From: Macrotis lagotis
Taxonomy: Eukaryota; Chordata; Mammalia; Peramelemorphia; Peramelidae
Reading direction: 5' to 3'
Assembly (NCBI RefSeq): GCF_037893015.1
Contig: NC_133665.1
Location: 99,955,637 to 100,019,636 of the forward strand
Length of the DNA stretch: 64,000 nucleotides
Shown: one piece after another, positions 44,886 to 55,194 of the stretch
How positions within the stretch are numbered: the first letter of the stretch is position 1
How the letters are laid out: each line of letters starts with the position of its first letter
The notes under the pieces: model-generated
The model's database searches: none
Told to the model about the DNA's origin: nothing
What the model saw: the letters and a program-made list of their open reading frames with translations, nothing else
Translations under genes and position numbers: made by a program

Positions 44886-46311
44886 AGAATAATTGTGAGA
44901 AAAAAAGGGGGAAAAATGTACTTCAGTCTGTGTTCAGATTCCAATGACTCTGTCTCTGGGGTGAATTTCTTTCTTTTTCATAAGTCTACCAGAGAAGTTG
45001 CTTCAATATTTTTCCCACAGTTGCTATAACTAGCTGTATTTGCCTCCACTCTATTCCTCCCCACTCTCATTTATTCTATTCTCTTTCTCCTTTCATCCTG
45101 GTCCTGTCCAGAAGTGCAATGTATCTGAGAACTCTCCCTCTCCCACAATCTTCCCTCTCTTCTATCACCTATTCCCCCATTCCCCCTTATCCCATCCCCT
45201 TCTTTGAGTCACTTTTGATGAGAGGGGAAAGCTCACTCATTACCCCCCTTACCTTCCCCCTTTCTACTCCATTACAAAAGCTTTTTTTTGCCTCTTTTAC
45301 ATGAAATATCTTAGCCCATTCTGCTTCTCCTTTCTCTTTCTCCCCAATACATACTTTCCTCACCCATTGACTCCACCTTTATATTATATTATACTTTCAT
45401 ATTCAACTTCTTCCTGTGCTTTGTCTATATATGCTCCTTTTAACTGCTGTAACAAATGAGGAGGTTCATATGAGCTGTTAGCATCTTCCCATATAATTCG
45501 CCATCATTAAATTAATCAAAATTAGTCTGTCTCATTCACCCTCTCTATGCTACACCTGAGTCCTGTACTTGGAGATCAAACTTTCTGTTCAGCTCTGGTC
45601 ATTTCAAACAGGAAAGTTTGAAATTCCCCTATTTCATCTTTTCCCTTGAAAGAGTATGTTCAGTATTACAGGGTAGTTGATTCTCAGTTGTAATCCAAGC
45701 TGTCTTGCTTTCCAGACTATCATATTCCAAGCCCTCTGAGTCCTTAATGTAGACACTAACAGATCCTAAGTTATCCTGACTGTAGTGCCATGATATTTGA
45801 ATTGTTTCTTTCTGGACGCTTGTAATATTTTCTTATCTTGGGAGTGCTGGAATTTGGTTATAATATTCCTGGGAGTTTTTATTTTGGGATCTCTTTCAGG
45901 GATTGATCAGTAGATTTCCTCAATTTCTATTTTGCCCTCTGCTTCTAGGATATCAGAGCAATTTTCCTGTATTTCTTAAAAAAAAATGAAGTCTAGGCAC
46001 TTTTCCTGGTCCTGACTTTTAGGTAGCCCAGTAATTTTTAATTATCTCTCCTGCATTTGTTTTCCAGGTCAATTGTTTTTCCAGTGAGATATATCACATT
46101 TTCAAGGCTTTCTTTTCTTCATTGACCTTCTGGACTGCTTTTTCCATTTGATCTAAACTGGTTTTTAAGTTGTTATTTTCTTCAGTATTTTTTTTTTTTT
46201 TGTATCTCCTTCACCAAGCTGCTGACTTGGGTTTCATGATTTTCCTGCATCATTTTCATTTCTTTCTCCAATTTTTTCTCTATCTCCCTTACTTGATTTT
46301 CAAAATCTTTT

Positions 46312-46418
46312 AGATTTTGTAAGGCAATGGGGTTAAGTGACTTGCTCAAGGCCACACAGCTAGGTAATTATTAAGTGTCTTAAGGCTGGATTTCAACCCC
46401 TCACCAGGGCTGGTGAGC
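46312..46418 (-). mobile_element. Marsupial SINE, 5'-end shortened, in HAL1-like copy E
   Basis: TAAGGCAATGGGGTTAAGTGAC and ACACAGCTAGGTAATTATTAAG identify it. AAAATCTTTT occurs at 46302-46311 and 46419-46428. About 45 bp of the head are missing, so GCTGGTGAGC joins the duplication directly. Confidence 0.9.
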
Positions 46419-47619
46419 AAAATCTTTTTTGAGCTCTTCCATAGCCTGGGACTAATTCATATTTTTCTTGGAGGCTGTAGATGCAGAAGCTTGGACTTTG
46501 CTATCTACTGAATATGTATTTTGATCCTTCATGAGACCAAAGTAATTGTCTGTGGTCATAGTCTTTTTTTTTTTCCTGTTGTTTGCTCATTTCCTCAGCC
46601 TATGACTTGATAACTCTTTGTTAAGGTGGGGCTGTGCATCCAGGTGGAGGGTACACTGTCCCAAGCCTTTGAGAATTTTTGCAGCTGTTTTCAAGGTCAA
46701 CTTCTCTTCTCCCCAGGGGCCTCAGTTCTTCCAAGGTCTTGTGAGAGGCTCTGACTGTTCTCCTGGCCTGTGCTTTGGTCTGTAAATGGTCAGTCTCTCC
46801 TCTCTGCCCTGGAGTTGTGAGAAGGGTCTGGGTCCCTGGAGTATGGGACTCCAGGCTACTACCTTGATCTGAGTATGGGCAAAGCCATAGAATCTTGCCT
46901 CAGGGATAGAGAGCAGAGAGATTTCTGCAATCTCCCCCAACTCCCTTACTGTCCATGGGCTCAGTGCTCTGGTAGCAGCTGCCAGGTGGTTCCCAGACTT
47001 GTTCCTGGTCCTCAGGGCCAAGTCTGCACTGAGGCCTGTGCTGTTCTGGGTTCCCTTTATTCTGGTACAGCAGACTTTTTCTGCTGAGCTTCCAAGTTGT
47101 AATTGGCAGTCTCTGCTGAGAGGTCTGGAAACTGCCACTTACATGGACCCAGGCTCTCCTGGAGCTGGTTCACTCTGGCAAGACCTGGGCTGCACTGTGG
47201 TAACAATGTAACAGACCTTTCCAGTGAATTTTTCAAGTTGTCTTGGGCTGGGAAATTGTTTCACTCAGTCTTTTGTGGGTTCTGCCACTCTAGAATTTGG
47301 TTATGGTCATTAAAGGGATTTGGAGTGATCTGGGGGAGAGTTTGTGGGAATTCCTGTTTCCACTCCACCATCTTGGCTTCATCCCTTTAAAATATGTTTA
47401 TTGTAAGAAACTTAATGTTAGATTCTAGTTTTTAAACCCATTTTGCTATTCAAGTCCATCCCATTTGCCTATCAAAATTACAATTAGTAGTTCATTTCAC
47501 TCTATCATATTTATTTGTCACTGTTCTTTTATCCTATCCCTCAACAGACCTCTAATGTAATTTTGCCCACACACTCTTTAAGAAATTCCTCTCTAAGTTA
47601 AGACTTTTATAAGTTTATA

Positions 47620-47634
47620 TATATATATATATAT
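47620..47634. repeat. (TA)n simple repeat
   Basis: A run of TA dinucleotides lies inside the L1 host between its inter-ORF blocks. Confidence 0.85.
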
Positions 47635-47876
47635 GTTATTCTCTCTTCTGAACCCAATTTTGATGAGAATAAGGTTTTAGCACTCTCAGCCCTCCATCCC
47701 CTCTTGTTTTCCACTGTAACAATTCTTCCATTCATGCCTCTTTTGTATAATATAATTGCTCTTATTTTTACCCCTACCCAAACCCATCATACATACTCAG
47801 TGTAACCCCAAGCTACCTATCTACATATGCTTTTTCAGACCCTAGTAATGATAACATTCTTAAGAGCTACAGATCA

Positions 47877-48470
47877 TTTCATAGCAGTTCTTTTCATGGT
47901 GGCAAAGAGTTGGAAATTGAGGGAATGCCCATCAATTGAGGAATGGCTGAACAAATTATGGTATATTAATGTTCAGAAAAGCCTGGAAAGACTTAAATGA
48001 ACCCATGCTGAGTGAAAGAAATGAGCAGAACCAGAAGAACATTATATACACTAACAACAATATTGGGTGATGCTCTACTATGATGGACTTGTTCATTTCA
48101 GCAGTAAAATGATCAAAGATAATTCTAAAAAACTTGTGATAAAAAAATACCATCTATATCCAGAGAGGGAATTGTGGAGTTAAATGCAGATCAAAGTTTA
48201 CTATCTTCAGTTTTTTAAAGTTGCCTTATGTATTAGGTTGTTTTTTCTCAATTTTTTTTCTTCCATTTGTATTTGATTCTTCTTTCACAACATAATTAGT
48301 ATGTATCTATGTCTAGTATAAATATACATGTAGAGCCTACATTAGATTGCTTTCTGTTAGGGGAAGGAGGGAGAAAAATGTAAAACACAAAACTTTGCAA
48401 AAAAAGAAATGATTGGTGAAAACTACCGTTGCATATTTTGGAAAAACAAATTAAAGAATATTTTTTAAAA
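47877..48470 (+). mobile_element. 5'-truncated L1 3' end, sense, inserted in the L1 host
   Basis: CATGGTGGCAAAGAGTTGG, AATTGAGGGAATGCCCATC, GGAATGGCTGAACAAATTATGG and GAGCAGAACCAGAAGAAC are sense L1 ORF2 C-terminal DNA. The 3' UTR ends TTTTGGAAAAACAAATTAAAG. AGCTACAG and AGTTACAG at the two borders may be a worn target duplication. Confidence 0.78.
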
Positions 48471-49287
48471 GTTACAGGTAACATTATTCCATAATAAGTA
48501 CCTTATCATATCCCTTATGATTGGTCATTCGTGTCTACTTTCTTATGCTTCTAATTCTTATAGGTCAGATTTTCCATTCAGTTCTGGTCTTATCCTTCTG
48601 AATACCTAAAACTCCTTTAATATATCAAATATTTATTTTTACCCCTGTAGGATTTTCAGGGTAAGTTATCCTTGGTTGCAAGCCCAGCTCCTTTGTTCTT
48701 TGGAATATTATGTTTCAAGTCCTGCAGTTTTGTTTTGTTTTTAATATAGAAGTTGCTAAAGTTTGAGTTATCCTGATTGTGGCTTCACACGATTTAAATT
48801 ATTTCTGTCTAGTTGTTTCTAGTCTCTCTTTGATCCAAGAACTTTGAAACTAATGTTGCTGTGAGTTTTTCATCTTGAGGTCTCTTTCAGATAGTGATTG
48901 GTTAATTTTTTCCCCCTATTTCTGCTCTACCTTTTAGTTCAAAACCCTTGAGGACAATTTTCCCTAATAATTCTTTAACACATAGTAATGTCCATGTGTG
49001 TGTGTGTGTCTCATTTAATCCTAATTTTAAGCTAGTCCATTGAGTCTTATATTGTCTTTCATTGATCTGTTTTACAGATTGTTTTTCAAATGAGATGTTT
49101 ATATTCTCTTTTTTAAATTTTTTTATTTAGTTTTTTAAATATATTTAATATTTTATCTTTCCCAATCACATATAAAAATAATTAACATTCTTTGTTTTTT
49201 AATTTTGAGGTCCAAATACTCCTCTTTCCCCTCAATCTCCCTCCCCCTCAAACAGAAGGCAAGCAATTTTACATATGTTATACATGT

Positions 49288-49542
49288 GATGGTGATGTTT
49301 GTTCTTTGTTCTCCCCAGCATCAGAGAAGGGGTGTTGTGCTGAGTCATCAGTCTCCCTTTCTCCTCCAGAGCCCTCTGAGTTCAGTGATCAGATATAAAT
49401 CAGGACTACTGGAGTTAACTTTTGAGATGAGACAGTCCAGGTTAAGTGACTTGCCCAAGGTTACATAACTAGTAAGTGTCAAATGTCTGAGACTGATTTG
49501 GGGGCTAGCGCTGTATCCATTGTATTATCTAGCTGTCCAGTG
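49288..49542 (-). mobile_element. Older marsupial SINE (CORE-like) with target duplication
   Basis: ATACATGT occurs at 49280-49287 and 49543-49550. The body has CAGTCTCCCTTTCTCCTCC, AGATATAAATCAGGACTACTGG, GGTTAAGTGACTTGCCCAAGG and ATTATCTAGCTGTCC. Confidence 0.82.
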
Positions 49543-50745
49543 ATACATGTACAGTTATGTAAAGCATATTCTCATATTAGCTTTATTGTGAAAGAAAATA
49601 TAGACCTCTCATCACTCCCCCCCCCCCAAAAAAAAAAAACCCAAGGGAAAAGTTTTTAAAAGTACACTTCAATCTGCATTTAGATTTTTAATCAGTTCTT
49701 TTTCATAGATGGGTAACATTTTTTCATCAAAAGTTTTTCAGAATTGTCTTGTTTCCTTGTATTGATGAGAATAAGTCATTCACAGTTGATTATCACATAA
49801 TGTTATAGTTTCTATAAACAGTGTTCTCTTGTTTTCACTTATTTCCCTTTGTATAAGTTCAGGGTTTGCTGGGAGCTTCCACTCTTCCTTTCTTTTAGTT
49901 TAATAGCTTTCCAACAATCATATGATACACCACAACTTGCTCAGCCATTCTACAGTTGATGGGTATCCACTTAATTTCCAATTCTTTGCTATAAAAAGAA
50001 CTGCTTTTGTACATTTGGGTCCTTTTCCTTTTTGTTTTTAATCTCTTTGGGATACAGACCTAATGGTGATATTGCTTGGTCAAAGGGTTTGCATGATTTC
50101 ATAGCCCTTTGGACATAGTTTCAAATGGCTCTCTACAATGGTTGGATGTCTCCAATAGTGCATTTGTATCACAAAATTTTTCCATATTCCCTCTGTCATT
50201 TGTCTTTTTCCTTTTTCTGTCAGTTTAATAGATATGGGGTAGTATCTCAAAGTTGTTTTCATTTGCATTTCTCTAATCAATAATGTATTAGAGAATTTCC
50301 TTATATAACTATAGATATCTTTGATTACTTCATATGATTAATTCCTATTTGTATCTTTTGATAATTTTTCATTTGGTGAATGGCTCTTTTTTATACATTT
50401 GGCTTATTAGTTCAATATATATTTAAGAAATAAAGCCTTTACCAGAGAATCTTAACGTAAATTTTTTTCCCCAGTTAGGATTTGCTATGCTTTTGACTTC
50501 ATCCTATTTCCCCTATTAATTCTATTCTCCTTTCACTCCATCCATCCTCATGAGATAATTTACTCCATTCTGTCCTCTCCACTTCTCTTTCTCATCCCTT
50601 AATTTTTATTTCTTTTAGATGTCACCTCATCATATTCAGCTCATACCTGTGACTTCTTTCAATGTATACTTGTAATTGCCTTAATAATGAGAAAGTTCTT
50701 AGGAGTTAGAAATATAATATTCCCATGTAGAAATGTAAACCTTTT

Positions 50746-51228
50746 TTCTCTTTTATTTTTTTATTTTATTTTGAATTTTTGCAATTTTCCCCCTAATCTT
50801 GCTTCCCTCCCCCCACCCCCATAGAAGTCAGTCTGTTAGTTTTTATATTGTTTCCATGGTATACATTGATCTCAGTTGAATTTGATGAGAGAGAAATCAT
50901 ATCTCTAAGGAAGAAAGATAAAGTATTGTGCCTGATTGTTGCACTAATAGAATGAGCAATTCCATCAAGGTTGGTCATCACCCTCATGTTGCTGCTAGAG
51001 TGCACAGTGTTCCTCTGGTTCTGCTCATCTCTCTCGGCATCAGTCCATGCAAATCTTTCCAGACTTCCCTGAATTCCCATCCCTCCTGGTTTCTAATAGA
51101 ACAATAGTGTTCCATCACATACATATACCACATTTTGTTAAGCCATTCCCCAATTGAAGGACATTTATGTTAATTTCCATTTCTTTGCCACCACAAACAG
51201 AGCTACTAAGAATATTTTTGGACAAGTG
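50746..51228 (-). mobile_element. 5'-truncated L1 3' end (H), inverted
   Basis: GCAATTTTCCCCCTAATCTTGC, TTATATTGTTTCCATGGTATAC, TGATGAGAGAGAAATCATATC and TAAGCCATTCCCCAATTGAAGG are the inverted form of the 3' end at 31000-31496. The minus strand retains WTDAERDEQNQRNTV in one frame. It sits exactly between a target duplication and the 3' end of copy D. Confidence 0.85.
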
Positions 51229-51512
51229 ATTTTTTTTATACGTTACTAAAATATTATTCTTCTTCCCCCCAAAAAATATAGTTCCTCATGAGAAATAAAA
51301 TAAAGGAAAGAAGGGGAAAAAAATGTGTTTCAATCTGTGTTCTGATACCATCAGCTCTGGATCACTTCCTTTATGATAAGTCCATCATAAAAGTTAATTC
51401 CATATTTTTGCCCTGTTGCTGTTGTTCATTGTAAATCCCTCTGTCCATTCCTCCCCACTACCATATATTATATTTTCTCTCTCCTTTCACTCTGTCCCTC
51501 TTCTAAAATGTG

Positions 51513-51672
51513 CTGAGGGTGGCTGAGTAGTATAGTGGACTGATCACCAGCTCTGGGGTCAAGAGACCCTGAGTCCCTGAGCTCACATACCATCCCTGAG
51601 ACCCAGCAACCACCCAGCCCCATGGTCCCGGGCAGGCCACCTAATCCCAGCACCTTGCAAGAAGTAAAAAAG
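51513..51672 (+). mobile_element. SINE-like module captured in the HAL1-like 3' UTR (copy D)
   Basis: CTGAGGGTGGCTGAGTAGTA, ACCAGCTCTGGGGTCAAGAG, CCACCCAGCCCCATGGTCC and CAGCACCTTGCAAGAAGTAA. AAAATGTG is on both sides (51505-51512 and 51673-51680), so it was an insertion into an ancestral HAL1-like 3' UTR. It has a tRNA-like head but the body differs from the young SINE. Confidence 0.8.
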
Positions 51673-52254
51673 AAAATGTGTTATATCTGAGTATTCTCTG
51701 CTATGATGTACTCTCTCCTCTATCACCCACATCTCCCCTTTCCCCATTCTCTCCTTTTTACTCTAGATGTCTTCCCTATTGCATGTGTATGCTGTTTCCT
51801 CTCTGAGCCATTTCTGATGAGAGTGAAGGTTCCCTCATTCTCCCTCACCTTCCTCCTCCCATATCATTGCAAAAGCTCATTGTAAAAAAGAAGAAAAAAA
51901 TATCTTTTATTCAAAATGTCTTAACCTAATCCACCTCTCCTTTCTCTTACTCCCAGTGAATTACTCTTTTAGTCATTAACTCCATTTTTACAATATATTA
52001 TATCTTCAGATTCAGCTCTCTTCTGTGCTTCATCTATAAAAGCTCCTTCTACCTGCTCTATTAAATGAGAAATTTCATATGAGTGTTATCAGTAACATTT
52101 TTCTATGCAGGAATACATGTAGTTCATCATCATTAAATCCCTCATATTTTCCCCTTCTCCACTCTCTATGTTTCACCTGAGTCCTGTATTTGAAGGTCAG
52201 ACTTTGTGTTCAGCTGTGGTCATTTCAACAGGAACATTTGTAATTCTCCTGGTT

Positions 52255-53391
52255 CATTGAAAATCCATCTTTTCAGGGCAGCTAGGTGGTGCAATGGATA
52301 AAGCGCCGGCCCTGGAGTCAGGAGTACCTGGGTTCAAATCCGGTCTCAGACAATAATTACCTAGCTGTGTGGCCTTGGGCAAGCCACTTAACCCCATTTG
52401 CCTTGCAAACACCTAAATAAAAAAAAAATCCATCTTTTCCCCTGGAAGAGTATGTTCAGTTTTGCTGGGTAGTTGATTCTCAGTTGCATTCTAAGCTCTT
52501 TTGCCTTCTGGAATATTATATTCCCAGTCCTATGAGCCCTTAATGTAGTTGCTGCTAAGTCCTGTGAGATCCTGAGTGCAGCTCCACGATATTTGAATTG
52601 TGTCCTTCTGGCTATAATATTTTCTTTTTGACTTGGGAGTTCTGGAATTTGGCTATAATATTCCTGGGGGTTGTTTTTTTTTTTTTTTTTTTTTGAGCCC
52701 TTTCCAGGGGAGATTGGTGAATTATCTCAATTTCTATTTTACCCTCTGCTTCTAGGATGTCAGGGCAGTTTTCCTGTAGAATTTCTTTAAAAATGAGGTC
52801 AAGGCTCTTTTCCTGGTCATGACTTTCAGGTATCCCAATAATTTTTAAATTATCTTTCCTAAATCTGTTTTCCAGATCAGTTTGTTCAATGAGATGTTTC
52901 ACATTTTCTTCTAATTTTTCATTCTTTTGGTGTTGAAGTATTGTGTCTTGACTTCTTGTAAAGTCATCAGCTTCCTTTAGCTCCATTCTACATCTGAGGG
53001 ATTTGTTCTCCTCAGAGAGCTTTCTTATCTCCTTTTCCATCTGGCCAATTCTGCTTTTTAAAGCATTCTTCTCCTCAACTACTTTTTGAACTGTTTTATC
53101 CATTTGACCTAAATTGGTTTTTAACATGTTGTTTTCTTCAGCAAATTTTTGGATCTCCTTGACTAAGCTGCTTCATGTTTTTCCTGCATCTCTTGTTTTT
53201 TTCTTCTATCTCCCTTACTTGATTTTCAAAATCTTTTTTGAGCTATATTATAGCCTGAGCCCAACTTCTGTTTTTCATGGAGTCTTTAGTTGCAGGAGCT
53301 GGTACTTCTCATCTTCAGATTGAGTATTTTGATCCTTCTTGGGATCATAAAGAATCTCTCAGTGGTGTTCCTCTTTTTTCTGTTTACTCAT
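52255..53391 (-). pseudogene. HAL1-like/L1 ORF1 (copy D), broken
   Basis: The longest open piece (53127-52612) contains QMDKTVQKVVEEKNALKSRI, MEKEIRKLSEENKSLRCRME, then DLENRFRKDNLKIIGIPESH and ENCPDILEAEGKIEIEI. These are the end of the coiled coil, the RRM-like domain and the start of the C-terminal domain with TPRNIIAKFQNSQVK. An expanded T-run at 52676-52694 adds a run of Lys codons that copies A and B do not have. A SINE interrupts the last codons. It is not functional. Confidence 0.8.
52275..52425 (+). mobile_element. Marsupial tRNA-derived SINE
   Basis: Full-length sense copy with the perfect 14-bp duplication AAATCCATCTTTTC at 52261-52274 and 52426-52439, landing at the end of ORF1 of copy D. 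Confidence 0.96.
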
Positions 53392-54564
53392 TTCTCCTGC
53401 CTGTGTCTGGTTTGGGGGTGCTTCCTGAATTTTTGAGTATTATTGGGATACCTGCTTTGGGTGGTTTTTAGGACACCCCACTGGGACCTTTATTCCTCTA
53501 AGGGCATATGCTCTCTTGCCTGTTCTTTGATATGTAGATGACTACAGGCACTCCCTGGAGCTGTGTATGGAAGACCAAACTGCAACCTGGATCAGAATGT
53601 GGGCAAAAAGCAGAGTCTTGGCCCAGGGAAAGCAGAGCAGTCTCCCCTGACCCCCTTACCATCTGTGAGCTGTGCTCTGGAGGTGCAGGCTGGTTTCCCC
53701 CAATTCTCGTTGCAGGTTCTGTGTCCAGTGCTCCTCACTCCACACTCATTCTGGTGTTACAGAGTTCTCTCATCGCCCCTTCAAGCTGTTCCTGGTGATA
53801 CCTGGGCTGGGCTGCGCTGTGGCCATGGCTTTTTTCCAACCCCTGGTCCTGGTGAAACACACCTTTCTCGTGGAACTTCTGATTTATCTTGGATTGGGAA
53901 AATGTATCTGTGGGTTCTGCCTCTCTAAATTTTGGCTTGAGTTATAATTTGTTGGGTTTTGGACTTTTGTCATAAGTTTCTGGGGAAATGTAAGCCTTTT
54001 AACCCTTAATTGAATCCCTTATTTCTATTTTTTTAGAAAGTGTTAAATTGAAGGAAATTAATGGCAATTTGTTGCTGCTTCCCTTTTCCATTCTTAGGAC
54101 AAATGAGAATTTTGACTTTTAGGTTCCAGTTTTTCATTTTTCTTGTTGCAACCTAGAAATGGTTGCTAGGAATAGATATTTTTGAGGCTTTTGTTTTTCA
54201 TATGCTGATGTGGAACAAAAAAAGTCAAATTAAATGTGGCACTAAAAGAAAAAAAAATAAATTAAAAAAAATAAATGTGGCACTAATTTCAACCTTTTTT
54301 TTTGTTGGTTCTGAAATGTCATATATTGAATCATTTGGTTCTTGTACCTATATGCTCAAAAATGTGTATTCAATTTTATTTTATAACCAAAGCTAAAAAT
54401 TATTTGCTTTGTACAGAATATACTTCCATTGAAGCATTACTTTCTTAGCAATTTACTGTGGTCACTTTATAATAGTGTACTTAAATTATTTGGCATTTCC
54501 TGTTACTCATCTGAAACAGTAGTAGATTCCCAGTCTTTGTCATATTTGAGCTTAGACTAGTTAT

Positions 54565-54735
54565 TGAAGTTGATTCAATTTAACAAATATTTATTGAATG
54601 TATACATTGTCTGGTACTGAAAATTTAAAGAAAAATAAACTGGTAAAGCTGCCTTTAGTGTTGCATTTTGCATCTATGAAAAATAGCAGGGGAACAAACA
54701 TGATCAAAGTAAAAGTTCCACACTTCCCTTTACTG
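54565..54735 (-). mobile_element. L2 LINE 3' end fragment
   Basis: TTCAATTTAACAAATATTTATTGAATG then GTCTGGTACTGAAAATT is the inverted L2 3' terminus, strongly diverged further right. Confidence 0.4.
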
Positions 54736-55194
54736 ATTGCCCACTCTGCAGTATTTGGGAGGGAGAGAAACACAGGCTTTAGAAAAAAAGAATGAATTTT
54801 GATCAAAAGCAAGACTTGCATCTTATTCCCAGACCCTGTCCCATACCCAAATTTAATTCCCACCAACTAAAAAGGCAGTTACCAGACTGGAGTAAGACAA
54901 ATCACTATTGTTACTTCCTCAACAACCTTCAGCAAGAAGATAAGAATAGAAGCATGACCTATACTGGAGCAGTATAGGCAATAAATTATGTTAGGGATCA
55001 TTTCCAAACTGTGATATTGGGCTTTATCCTTGTTTAACAAACTTTCAAATTGATGGAATATAGAGTGAGGTCCTAAGTGGTGATGTTTCAGTGAGTATGA
55101 ATAATAATACATAATACATAATAACAAGACAGTCTCTGCTCTGAATCTTAAAACCCAGTTATTTTTAAGGTTCCTGCGATCAGAAATCATCCAA

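Larger units (their letters stand above)
43054..45204 (-). mobile_element. HAL1-like copy C, 5'-truncated, inserted in copy E
   Basis: TGAGTCACTTTT occurs at 43042-43053 and 45205-45216, a perfect 12-bp target duplication. The copy has a T-rich tail at the left and only 3' UTR sequence, truncated before ORF1. It lacks the captured SINE module. Copy B is inserted in it at 43183-44885. Confidence 0.78.
42581..47385 (-). mobile_element. HAL1-like copy E, full length outer element of the nest
   Basis: Its 3' end is at about 42581 and its 5' end is GGGATGAAGCCAAGATGGTGG on the minus strand at 47385. TTTAAAA on each side (42574-42580 and 47386-47392) fits a target duplication in the L1 host. Its 3' UTR is split at 43041-45217 by copy C. 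ORF1 lies at about 45600-46600 but is heavily decayed (coiled-coil and RRM regions still align by eye with copies A and D). No ORF2 is present. The SINE-like module of copies A and D is absent here (CCTCCTCAGAACTGTGTTGTATC at 42880-42901). Confidence 0.72.
40850..49110 (-). mobile_element. L1 LINE host element, inverted, carrying nested HAL1-like insertions
   Basis: The left part 40850-41640 is inverted L1 3'/ORF2 C-terminal sequence (TTTCAATTTCCAGTTCTTTGC, ACCTAATAGTGGTGTTACTTGG). 41650-42580 is inverted endonuclease-region DNA (TAGAAATTTTCCTATGATTATTGC, CATTCTGATCTGAAAAGG). The host resumes at 47393 with TATGTTTATTGTAAGAAACTT and inter-ORF sequence, then inverted ORF1 from about 48480 to 49110 (TCAGATTTTCCATTCAGTTC, TCCTGATTGTGGCTTCACACG). 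The block 42581-47385 is inserted between two parts that are contiguous in an intact L1. Confidence 0.72.
51229..53984 (-). mobile_element. HAL1-like copy D
   Basis: From left to right: 3' terminus (ATACGTTACTAAAATATTATTC), 3' UTR with a captured SINE module, ORF1 at 53391-52255, and 5' UTR to about 53984. No ORF2 is present. GAAATGTAA(A/G)CCTTTT at 50730-50745 and 53985-54000 is a 16-bp target duplication with one mismatch that encloses both this copy and L1 H, so H probably went into the tail of D after D had inserted. Confidence 0.8.
49111..54035 (-). mobile_element. L1 LINE G, inverted, carrying later insertions
   Basis: The 3' end starts about 49111 (AATATTTTATCTTTCCCAATC, ACAGAAGGCAAGCAATTTTAC). 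ORF2 C-terminal DNA follows at 49700-50470 (GATGGGTATCCACTTAATTTCC, TCTTTGGGATACAGACCTAATGG). It then jumps to inter-ORF sequence at 50500-50745 and resumes for about 35 bp after 54000. The HAL1-like copy D with L1 H is inserted in it. Confidence 0.7.

Noticed and set aside
46722..47390. 138-codon minus-strand frame and plus-strand partners
   Set aside because: They are in the 5' UTR of HAL1-like copy E; the high GC content keeps frames open.
53538..53947. Overlapping plus-strand frames of 86 to 121 codons
   Set aside because: They are antisense to the 5' UTR of HAL1-like copy D and have no family motif.
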